Source of the DNA: VRUE01 sp963814915
GTDB taxonomy: Bacteria; Actinomycetota; Thermoleophilia; Solirubrobacterales; 70-9
DNA: 38,088 nt
Reading direction: 5' to 3'
Assembly: GCA_963814915.1 (NCBI GenBank)
Contig: CAWFEI010000015.1
Coordinates: forward strand, 1-38,088
The notes under the pieces were generated by a model that saw only the letters and a list, made by a program, of their open reading frames with translations, was not told the origin of the DNA and did not search any database. Each line of letters begins with the position of its first letter. Position 1 is the stretch's first letter. The translations under genes were made by a program, and so were the position numbers. Below, one piece after another: positions 31,161 to 38,088 of the stretch.

Positions 31161-32325
31161 CCTGCTCCTCGAAGTGCTTGCTCAACATCGTCACCTGGCC
31201 CTGGTAGTTGGAGCCGAGGTCGGTGCCGTAAAGGCGCTCCGCCGGGGCGCTGGTCCGTTCCAGGGCCAGCTTGCAGACCGGCTGGCGGTGCTCGACCATG
31301 AACGAGACGTCGCGGGCGCGGACCTCAAGCGCGGCGCGGCTGCCGTGACGGCCGCCGGCCGGGTCGTAGCCGAAGCCGGGGTCGAAGAAGCCGGCGTAGT
31401 GGGTGCGCAGCTCGCCGGCGGTCGGGTCGTAGGCCATCATCTCGGCCGCGATCTGGGGTGGGATACAGACCCCCTCGGCCGAGAGCAGCAAGTAGAAGAT
31501 CTCCGGCTCGAGCACGATTCGCCCCCCCGGCTCGGGGTAGACCGGGTCCCAGTAGTCGGTCCAGCGATAGGCGCGGATGCGAGCGAGGTCGATCGGCAAG
31601 CTGTTCTTCTTCGCGCGGTAGCCGACGATGCGGTCGCTCGGCCCGGAGAGGTCGACGCTGAGAAAGAGCCCCTCGGCCAGCGCCAGCTCGGACTCGCGCA
31701 GCGCGTGCGAGTCGAGGTAGAGCAGCGGGAACTCGTCCTGCAGCGCGCGGATCTCGGGGTCGGCGAGCCGGGCGTCGCCGCGGGCGAGGCGCAATTGGTT
31801 GAGCGAGAGCCCGCTCTGCACCTGGATTGCGAAGGAGCGCGGCACGACCTCCAGGTAGAGCCGCCCGCGATAGCCGGGCCGGATCTCGTCGAAGCGGTGG
31901 TGGCGGTCGGTGAGCACCCGGGTGAAGACGTCGAGGCGACCGGTCGAGCTCTTCGGGTTGGCCTTCGCCCGCACGTCGTCGGGCAGATCCAGCTCCTCCA
32001 CCAGGGGCACGAGGTAGGGGCGGTCGCGCTCGAGCACGGCGCCGTCGCGCAGGTCGACTTTCTGGAAGGCGAGGCCGTCGATCTTCTCCTCGACGGTCGA
32101 GTCGACGTCGGGCAGGAAGCTGCAGCGCAGCGCCCAGGCGAAGTCGCCGAGGCGCAGGTCGATGCTCGCCGGCTGGATCGCCTGCGGCAGGATCCGGTAG
32201 TCGCCGGAGCTGATCCACCCGGCGTCGATCGCCTCGGTCAGTGCCTGCGACGGCATGACCCCGTCGGCCGCCCCGCCGCGGGGCTCGGTCGCCGCCGCCC
32301 CCGCGCTTGCGCTCGCATCGCTCAT
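31150..32325 (-). CDS. dcd: Bimodular 2'-deoxycytidine 5'-triphosphate deaminase
   Basis: 391 residues, about twice the length of single-domain Dcd, with the DCD_N plus DCD_C layout known mostly from alphaproteobacteria and some actinobacteria. The N-terminal repeat has LPQAIQPASIDLRLGDFAW and ANPKSSTGRLDVFTRV (the Ser-x-Gly-Arg active-site segment). The C-terminal repeat has VYPEPGGRIVLEPEIFYLLLSAEGVCIPP and HYAGFFDPGFGY. It makes dUTP for thymidylate synthesis. ATG 32325 has CATAAT 9 nt upstream. A 32-bp palindrome sits at its stop. Confidence 0.9.
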   Translation of the reverse strand: MSDASASAGAAATEPRGGAADGVMPSQALTEAIDAGWISSGDYRILPQAIQPASIDLRLGDFAWALRCSFLPDVDSTVEEKIDGLAFQKVDLRDGAVLERDRPYLVPLVEELDLPDDVRAKANPKSSTGRLDVFTRVLTDRHHRFDEIRPGYRGRLYLEVVPRSFAIQVQSGLSLNQLRLARGDARLADPEIRALQDEFPLLYLDSHALRESELALAEGLFLSVDLSGPSDRIVGYRAKKNSLPIDLARIRAYRWTDYWDPVYPEPGGRIVLEPEIFYLLLSAEGVCIPPQIAAEMMAYDPTAGELRTHYAGFFDPGFGYDPAGGRHGSRAALEVRARDVSFMVEHRQPVCKLALERTSAPAERLYGTDLGSNYQGQVTMLSKHFEEQAAG

Positions 32326-32334
32326 CTACGCGAG

Positions 32335-32340
32335 ATTATG
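32335..32340 (-). promoter_or_regulatory. Probable -10 box for dcd
   Basis: CATAAT on the minus strand ends 9 nt before ATG 32325, a close match to the -10 consensus. Confidence 0.4.
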
Positions 32341-32450
32341 CGGCGTGGCTCGGCGACGTCGAGGCGCGGAGTCAGCGCAAATTCGGCACGTTCCGGGAAG
32401 AATCGGACGGCGGATCTGCCGGCGGACGATCCAGGCGACGCCTCCGACCA

Positions 32451-33086
32451 GTGTCTCGGCGAGAGGAAAGCCTCCTCCTTGCCCTCGAAGTTCTCTTAGA
32501 GCGAAGTCCAATGCGGACAGTGACTTTTCTGGTATCTTTAAAAGATTCTGTAGTTTCTAAAAGAAACGCTCAGGTTTCTATGTTCCAGGAAGGAGTGAGG
32601 ACCTTCTACGAACAGGTTGAGGACAAGGAGAAGGCCTTCCTGGCCGCCTTCGAGTCCGCGGCGACGGGCATGCGCACCCGGATCGCGTCGGCCGTGGCCG
32701 ACGCGGGGCCCGGCTGGCGCCAGCAGCTGCGCGATGGCATCGGTGCCCTGCTGCGCTTCATCGCCGAGGAGCCGGAGGCGGCGCGCACGGTGATCGTCGC
32801 GGCTCGCAGCTCGGCCCCGACCGGGCTACGCCGGCGCGACGAGCTGCTCGACCGCTTCGCCGCCTGTATCGACGACCTGGTCAGGGAGGAGCTCGACGAG
32901 CCCCCGTCGGCAATCGCCGCCGCCGGGGTGGTGGGAGCAATCGAATCGGTGCTCTACGCCCACCTGCGGGAGGGTGAGACGGAGGAGCTCGACGCGCTCC
33001 TGCCGTCGCTGATGTATGTAGCCGTTCTCGCCTACGCCGGCCCCGACGCCGCCGACGACGAGCTCGCCGGCGCCGCGCTTGCCTGA
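32451..33086 (+). CDS. TetR-like regulator with interrupted helix-turn-helix
   Basis: 211 residues from GTG 32451. Helix 1 of a TetR domain reads SRREESLLLALEVLLERSP, and the end of the domain is clear (VRTFYEQVEDKEKAFLAAF). The stretch between, about residues 26-46, should be the helix-turn (I-A-x-x-A-G-V-S). Instead an AT-rich piece encodes FLVSLKDSVVSKRNAQVSMF, about ten residues longer than usual. The rest is a normal all-helical TetR ligand domain. The regulator is probably unable to bind DNA in the usual way, or the true start is ATG 32580. An open frame reaches back to 32307 but would overlap divergent dcd. Confidence 0.65.
   Translation: MSRREESLLLALEVLLERSPMRTVTFLVSLKDSVVSKRNAQVSMFQEGVRTFYEQVEDKEKAFLAAFESAATGMRTRIASAVADAGPGWRQQLRDGIGALLRFIAEEPEAARTVIVAARSSAPTGLRRRDELLDRFAACIDDLVREELDEPPSAIAAAGVVGAIESVLYAHLREGETEELDALLPSLMYVAVLAYAGPDAADDELAGAALA
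32534..32579 (+). repeat. AT-rich insert with two small palindromes in the TetR helix-turn-helix
   Basis: ATCTT-TAA-AAGAT (32534-32546) and GTTTCT-AAA-AGAAAC (32553-32567), then a third GTTTCT (32574-32579) directly before an in-frame ATG. The segment stands out sharply from the GC-rich surroundings. Confidence 0.55.
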
Positions 33087-33091
33087 GTGGC

Positions 33092-33877
33092 TCAGGAGCG
33101 CTTCCGGCGCTTCCCGGATCGCTTCACCGGCTCGGCGGCGAGGCGCAGCGTGCGCTCGCCCTCCTTCTCGACCGCTTCGCCCATCGCGATCTGAAATGTC
33201 GCCAGCAGGGCCCCCGCCGCGAGCGGCCGCATCCGTTCAAGCGCCTCGTTCATCTTCGGCCAGTCGCGCTGGGGCCGCCCGGCCCGGTCGAATGGCTGCC
33301 AGACCTCTTTGACGAAGAGGTCGACGAAGGCGTGCGCCACCCCGTCGGCGTGGCGACGCAGCTTCTCGGCGGCGACCAATGCTCCCTCGGCGCCGACGCC
33401 GAGCTCGGCCAGCTCGGCCGCGGCGCGCAGCAGCTGCGGGCTGATCACCTCGATCCGACCGTCCGGCAGGGCGCGGAAGATGCCCAGCTTTTCCGCCCGG
33501 CGGCGCAGCTTCCCGTCGTCGGCCTCCCCCCAAAACCGTTCGAGCTCCGCGGCGTCGACGATCTCCGGCGCCTCGTCTTCGACGGGAGTGCGCAGCGCCC
33601 GGGTGAAGTCGAAGATCGCCGAAGCCGAGCCGTCGCCGCTGTCGAGCACGCGGCGGATCGCCTCGAGGTTGAGCCCGTCGGCCTGCATCTCGCGCGTCAG
33701 CTCGATCCGCGCCGCGTGCTCCTCGCCGTAGTAGCCGGTGCGGCCGCGGACGACCGGCGGCGGCAGCAGGCCGCGGGTCTGGTGGGCACGGATGTTTCGC
33801 ACGGTCATCCCGGTGCGCTTCGCGAGCTGGTGGATGGTCATGTTCGCTTCGCGCGATTTGGAGGCTTTCTCCGCCAT
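33092..33877 (-). CDS. MerR-family transcription regulator
   Basis: 261 residues from ATG 33877. The MerR domain is MTIHQLAKRTGMTVRNIRAHQTRGLLPPP, then GRTGYYGEEHAARIEL. The C-terminal about 170 residues are helical, without the cysteines of metal sensors or a visible B12 or drug-binding fold, so the signal is unknown. A TACCAT box (33884-33889) ends 6 nt before the ATG, a leaderless arrangement. It is convergent with the TetR-like gene (5-bp gap) and follows the SDR gene. Confidence 0.88.
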   Translation of the reverse strand: MAEKASKSREANMTIHQLAKRTGMTVRNIRAHQTRGLLPPPVVRGRTGYYGEEHAARIELTREMQADGLNLEAIRRVLDSGDGSASAIFDFTRALRTPVEDEAPEIVDAAELERFWGEADDGKLRRRAEKLGIFRALPDGRIEVISPQLLRAAAELAELGVGAEGALVAAEKLRRHADGVAHAFVDLFVKEVWQPFDRAGRPQRDWPKMNEALERMRPLAAGALLATFQIAMGEAVEKEGERTLRLAAEPVKRSGKRRKRS

Positions 33878-33883
33878 GGGCGA

Positions 33884-33889
33884 ATGGTA
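33884..33889 (-). promoter_or_regulatory. Probable -10 box for the MerR regulator
   Basis: TACCAT on the minus strand ends 6 nt before ATG 33877. Confidence 0.35.
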
Positions 33890-33894
33890 TGCGG

Positions 33895-34605
33895 CTAACC
33901 GCAGAGCGGCAGCCGCCGGCCGTTCATCTCCGCGGCGGCGTCGGAGCACAGAAAGGCGATCGCGGCGGCGAGGTGCTCGGCCGGGGTGAAGGAGGAGAAA
34001 TCGCCGTCGAGGCTCTCTTCGCGCATCCGCTGGGTCAGGATCGCCTCGACGACGAGGATGTTGGCGGTCGCCGCGCTGCCGGCGAAGCCGTCGGCAAGCG
34101 CGAGCGTCCAGGCCTCGGCGGCGGCCTTCGCGGCGGCGTAGGCGGCGTTGGAGTTCGACGGCGCCTGCGCCTGCATGGCGGAGACGAGCACGAAGCGTCC
34201 GTGGGCAGACTCGAGCAGCGCGTCGTGGAAGGCGCGGCTGGTGTGCTGGACGGTGCGGATCAGCAACTCGTGGAGCAGGTCCCAGTCGGCGAGCGGCGCC
34301 TCGTGCAGGGCCTCTCCCCCGCGCCAGCCCCCGACCAGGTGCAGCAGGCCGTCGACCCGGCCGAAGCGCTCGCGCAGCGCCGCACACCACCCGCGGGCCG
34401 CATTCTCGTCGAGCAGGTCGACCGCGCGCCCGTCCCAGCGAGCGTCCGGCAGGGCCAGCCCGGCACCGACCTCCTCGACGCGCGCCTGGTCCCGGTCGGT
34501 CCCCGCCACGACCGCCCCCGCCGCGGCCAGCCGCTCCGCGACGACCGGCCCAAGCCCGCCGCCGATCCCGGCGATGGCGTACACGCGGCCTTCGAGGCTA
34601 TCCAT
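33895..34605 (-). CDS. Short-chain dehydrogenase/reductase
   Basis: 236 residues. The nucleotide-binding motif is GIGGGLG (13-19) and the catalytic residues are S142, Y156 and K160 (AYAAAK). It uses NAD(P)H on an unknown substrate. The ATG (34603-34605) is only 1 nt from the 3' end of tRNA-Tyr on the same strand, so there is no room for a ribosome site. The mRNA would become leaderless once the tRNA is cut out. A later start would remove part of the first beta strand, so ATG 34605 is preferred. Confidence 0.9.
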   Translation of the reverse strand: MDSLEGRVYAIAGIGGGLGPVVAERLAAAGAVVAGTDRDQARVEEVGAGLALPDARWDGRAVDLLDENAARGWCAALRERFGRVDGLLHLVGGWRGGEALHEAPLADWDLLHELLIRTVQHTSRAFHDALLESAHGRFVLVSAMQAQAPSNSNAAYAAAKAAAEAWTLALADGFAGSAATANILVVEAILTQRMREESLDGDFSSFTPAEHLAAAIAFLCSDAAAEMNGRRLPLCG

Positions 34606-34606
34606 A

Positions 34607-34688
34607 TGGGGGAGACAGGATTCGAACCTGTGTAGGCAGAGCCAACTGGTTTACAGCCAGTCCCCTTTAACCACTCGGGCACTCCCCC
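34607..34688 (-). tRNA. tRNA-Tyr (GTA)
   Basis: An 82-nt class II tRNA on the minus strand. Acceptor GGGGGAG pairs with CTCCCCC, anticodon stem ACTGG/CCAGT encloses CTGTAAA with anticodon GTA, there is a long variable arm, and the T-arm ACAGG/CCTGT encloses TTCGAAT. CCA is not encoded. It lies 15 bp after an NTF2-like gene and 1 nt before the SDR start. Confidence 0.96.
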
Positions 34689-34703
34689 GGAGGGCGATCG
34701 AGT

Positions 34704-35090
34704 TTATCCGGCATCGACGCCGAGGCGGGCGGCCATCCGCTCGTTGAATGCCGTCAGCGCCGACATCGGGCGCATGAAGACGGTCAGCTCCTTGACCAGG
34801 CCGTCGCCGTCGAGCTCGAGGAAGTCGATGCCCTCGAGCTCGCGGTCGCCGACGCGGGCCTTGAAGCGCAGCACGACGGTGCCCTCGCCCGCGAGCTCGT
34901 CGGTGTAGCGGAAGTCTTCCAACGTGGCGCTGACGTGGGCCAGCACCCCGGCGACGATCTCACGGCCCTCGAAGCCACGGAAGAGGATCGGGCTGTGCAG
35001 GACGATGTCCTCGCGCAGGGTCGCCATCGCAGCCTCCATGTCCTTGGCCTCGGCGGCGAGGCGGAAGGGGTGCGGGGCCGTCGCGGTCAT
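34704..35090 (-). CDS. NTF2/SnoaL-like protein
   Basis: 128 residues with the NTF2 pattern: HPFRLAAEAKDMEAAMATLREDIVLHSPI, a VVLRFKARVGD strand, then IDFLELDGDGLVKELTVFMRPM. Function unknown. Its ATG overlaps the DDN-like gene stop (ATGA), so the two are coupled. The tRNA-Tyr and SDR genes follow on the same strand. Confidence 0.85.
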   Translation of the reverse strand: MTATAPHPFRLAAEAKDMEAAMATLREDIVLHSPILFRGFEGREIVAGVLAHVSATLEDFRYTDELAGEGTVVLRFKARVGDRELEGIDFLELDGDGLVKELTVFMRPMSALTAFNERMAARLGVDAG

Positions 35091-35554
35091 CTCGTCAGCG
35101 GCTCCAGGACGAAGAGGGCGATGTCGCGGTCGGTGCGCGCCTCGTATTCATCGAAGCCGGAGTACTGCTCGTTGTGCCGGCGCCAGAGCCCGGCGCGCTC
35201 CTCGCCCTCGGCCACCCGCGCCCGCACGGGGATGTGCCGGCGCCCGACCTCGACCTCGGCATCCGGGTTCGCCTTGAGGTTGAGTGACCAGGCGGGCGTG
35301 CGGCTGTGGCCGGCGTTGGAGCCGATCACGACCATGCTCTCGCCGTCGGCGAGGTAGACGACCGGGGCGGTGCGCCGCTGGCCCGATTTGCGCCCGGTCG
35401 TCGTCAGCAGCAGCACAGGAGCCTCGTTGACCTTGCCGCCGAAGCGTCCGCCGGAAAGGCGGTAGAGCGGCACGTTCAGCTTGCCGGCCCAGCGCAGCCC
35501 GGTCGCCCCCATCAACTGCGAAGCGCGCGAGTAGAACCTGTCGCCGGAGGGCAT
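35087..35554 (-). CDS. Deazaflavin (F420)-dependent nitroreductase family protein (DDN-like)
   Basis: 155 residues. The core LLLTTTGRKSGQRRTAPVVYL, followed by SNAGHSRTPAWSLNLKANPDAEVEVG, is the DDN/FDOR-A signature. Members use reduced F420 to reduce quinones or other electrophiles. GATACT (35562-35567) ends 7 nt before ATG 35554, a near-consensus -10 box. It heads a minus-strand set with the NTF2-like gene, tRNA-Tyr and SDR. F420 use supports an actinobacterial source. Confidence 0.9.
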   Translation of the reverse strand: MPSGDRFYSRASQLMGATGLRWAGKLNVPLYRLSGGRFGGKVNEAPVLLLTTTGRKSGQRRTAPVVYLADGESMVVIGSNAGHSRTPAWSLNLKANPDAEVEVGRRHIPVRARVAEGEERAGLWRRHNEQYSGFDEYEARTDRDIALFVLEPLTR

Positions 35555-35582
35555 GGCGATCAGTATCCCACCGGAGGTGGGA

Positions 35583-36776
<1,194 letters not shown>

Positions 36777-36781
36777 CCGGA

Positions 36782-36787
36782 AGTATA
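36782..36787 (-). promoter_or_regulatory. -10-like box between the divergent sigma factor and GTP cyclohydrolase genes
   Basis: TATACT on the minus strand ends 5 nt before the sigma ATG. The same bases read AGTATA on the plus strand, in front of the cyclohydrolase. The gap between the two start codons is only 41 bp, so the promoters must overlap. Confidence 0.4.
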
Positions 36788-36817
36788 GGGACGAGATCGC
36801 CTACGCTTCGTCTGCCG

Positions 36818-37825
36818 ATGGCATCCCGATCGACCACTCCGCTGTCCCCCGCGACGCCCGACGTGCAGTCGGGAACGCCCGCTACCGAGGTCAGCCTCTC
36901 GCGCGTCGGAGTGACCGGTGTGGAGAAGGTGATCAGGGTCGCGACGGACGGTGAGGAGAACCTCTACCACGCCGAATTCGAGTGCTTCGTCGACCTCAAC
37001 CCGCGCCAGGCCGGCGTCCACATGTCGCGCTTCGAGGAAGTCGTCGGCGAGGCGATCGACCAGGTCGTGCTCAGCGAGGCATTCCGCGCCGAGGTGCTCG
37101 CCGCCCACATCGCCAAGCGTGTCCGCGAGAGCCAGGACGGCCTACGGGCCGAGGTCTCGGTCACTGCGCGCTACCCGGAGACCGTGACGACGCCGGCCAG
37201 CGGGCAGCGCACGCAGGAGATCTACGTCCTCTTCGGCACCGCTGTCGACTCGTTGCGCGGCACGCGCACGCTGACCGGCGTTCAGGCGCAGGGGATGACC
37301 GCTTGCCCCTGCGCGCAGGAGATGGTCGGCGGGCTCGCCCGCGAACGGCTCGCCCAGCGCGGCTTCGACGCCCGGCAGATCGAGGCGGCGATCGAGGCAG
37401 TCCCGATCGCGACCCACAACCAACGCGGCATCGGCACCCTGCACATCGGCTGTCCCGAGGGCGGCCCGGCCTGGGTCGACGCCCCGCAATTGCTGCGGAT
37501 CGTCGAGCAGTCGATGAGCTCGGAGATATACGAGCTGATGAAGCGCCCCGACGAGCTGGCCGTGGTCGCCAAGGCGCACGCGCAGCCGCGCTTCGTCGAG
37601 GACTGCGTGCGCGAGATGATCCGCCGCGTCACCGGCGACTACCCAGACCTGCCCGGCGACGCCTTCGTGATGGCCCGCCAGGAGAACCTCGAGACGATCC
37701 ACCGCCACAACGTCGTCGCCGAGCGCTACGGCCAACTCGACGACCTGCGCGCCGAGCTCGATGCCGGCGAGCACCGGCGCCGCCACACGACTATGCGCGA
37801 GTGGCTGGAGGCTCCTGCGAGTTGA
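36818..37825 (+). CDS. folE2: GTP cyclohydrolase I, type 2 (FolE2/MptA family)
   Basis: 335 residues from ATG 36818. GVHMSRFEE (66-74) and TACPCAQEM (161-169) are the metal-binding and catalytic segments of the COG1469 family. It opens GTP for the first step of folate or pterin synthesis. The TACPCAQ wording looks closer to the archaeal MptA branch than to typical bacterial FolE2, which is an impression to be tested. Together with the carbinolamine dehydratase at 16.4 kb it suggests active pterin metabolism. It is divergent from sigma and convergent with pgsA, overlapping it by 35 bp. Confidence 0.9.
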   Translation: MASRSTTPLSPATPDVQSGTPATEVSLSRVGVTGVEKVIRVATDGEENLYHAEFECFVDLNPRQAGVHMSRFEEVVGEAIDQVVLSEAFRAEVLAAHIAKRVRESQDGLRAEVSVTARYPETVTTPASGQRTQEIYVLFGTAVDSLRGTRTLTGVQAQGMTACPCAQEMVGGLARERLAQRGFDARQIEAAIEAVPIATHNQRGIGTLHIGCPEGGPAWVDAPQLLRIVEQSMSSEIYELMKRPDELAVVAKAHAQPRFVEDCVREMIRRVTGDYPDLPGDAFVMARQENLETIHRHNVVAERYGQLDDLRAELDAGEHRRRHTTMREWLEAPAS

Positions 37826-38088
37826 GCCTGCGGCGCAGGCCGAGGAAGTAGTCGGCGCCGCTGATCACCGTCGCGGCGAGAGCGACGTAGACGAGCACGT
37901 CGACCCAGGCCGGGGCCGGGTTGGTCGCGATCAGGGCGATCACCGCGGCAATCTGCAGCACGGTCTTCAGCTTGCCCATCCAGCTGGCGGCGATCACGAC
38001 GCCGCGCTCGGCGGCGATCGCGCGTAGGCCGGTTACGGCGATCTCACGCGCGATGATCACCATCGCCACCCAGGCCTGCAGGCGATCG
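37791..38088 (-). CDS. pgsA: CDP-diacylglycerol-glycerol-3-phosphate 3-phosphatidyltransferase, C-terminal part
   Basis: 98 residues up to the right edge, the start lying outside the window. VAMVIIAREIAVTGLRAIAA and GVVIAASWMGKLKTVLQIAA are the characteristic PgsA segments following the catalytic motif. Two further membrane segments end in DYFLGLRRRLNSQEPPATRA. It makes phosphatidylglycerol phosphate in the membrane. Its last 35 bp overlap the end of folE2 on the opposite strand. Confidence 0.9.
   Translation of the reverse strand, partial: DRLQAWVAMVIIAREIAVTGLRAIAAERGVVIAASWMGKLKTVLQIAAVIALIATNPAPAWVDVLVYVALAATVISGADYFLGLRRRLNSQEPPATRA

Overview
The window is about 38 kb of very GC-rich bacterial chromosome. 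It most likely comes from an actinobacterium, and I lean towards the Thermoleophilia/Solirubrobacterales. That is an inference from base composition, a long SRP RNA with an Alu domain, an F420/deazaflavin-type DDN-like protein, paired YrbE (MCE-type) permeases, and many TANNNT boxes 6-9 nt in front of start codons, which is the usual sign of leaderless mRNAs. Most of the window is ordinary chromosome. The clearest accessory segment is a small tRNA-associated island at about 11.5-14.95 kb.

Region by region. 1-4.9 kb: a DUF202 membrane protein, then a minus-strand block transcribed dnaX-ybaB-recR, followed by a degenerate GGDEF protein and a MerR-type regulator with a B12-binding-like domain. 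4.9-9.9 kb: a membrane glycosyltransferase-like gene carrying an in-frame 77-bp palindromic element, acetolactate decarboxylase, a DrrAB-type ABC exporter and a short CASTOR/POLLUX-like channel protein. 9.9-11.5 kb: the SRP RNA gene (minus), a CPA2 cation/proton antiporter and tRNA-Val(CAC). 11.5-14.95 kb: an island bounded by a perfect 45-bp direct repeat of the 3' part of tRNA-Val. It holds mostly unknown small genes (one with a possible HEPN R-x4-H motif, one zinc-ribbon membrane protein, one GNAT protein) and no recognisable integrase.

15-22 kb: a VOC-domain remnant, a GNAT acetyltransferase, ArfB, pterin carbinolamine dehydratase, a GntR regulator with two YrbE permeases but no Mce or ATPase genes, a small secreted protein, a zinc alcohol dehydrogenase and a membrane HD-GYP phosphodiesterase. 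22.5-30 kb: a plus-strand run with overlapping or near-touching genes: MFS transporter, dipeptide-binding lipoprotein, two permeases, a fused double ATPase, and an ATP-dependent DNA ligase. 30-38 kb: an NTF2-like protein with a YtoQ protein, a bimodular dCTP deaminase, a TetR-like regulator with an AT-rich interruption of its helix-turn-helix, a MerR regulator, then (minus) a principal-type sigma factor, a DDN-like protein, an NTF2-like protein, tRNA-Tyr and an SDR whose ATG lies 1 nt after the tRNA. Finally a FolE2/MptA-type GTP cyclohydrolase (plus) and the end of pgsA (minus, cut by the window edge).

The best leads are the integrase-less tRNA-Val island with its unknown cargo, the palindromic element inside the glycosyltransferase gene, the interrupted TetR, the tRNA-Tyr/SDR junction, and the SRP RNA separated from dnaX-ybaB-recR by a five-gene block. 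All calls were made by reading the sequence. No database search or folding program was run.
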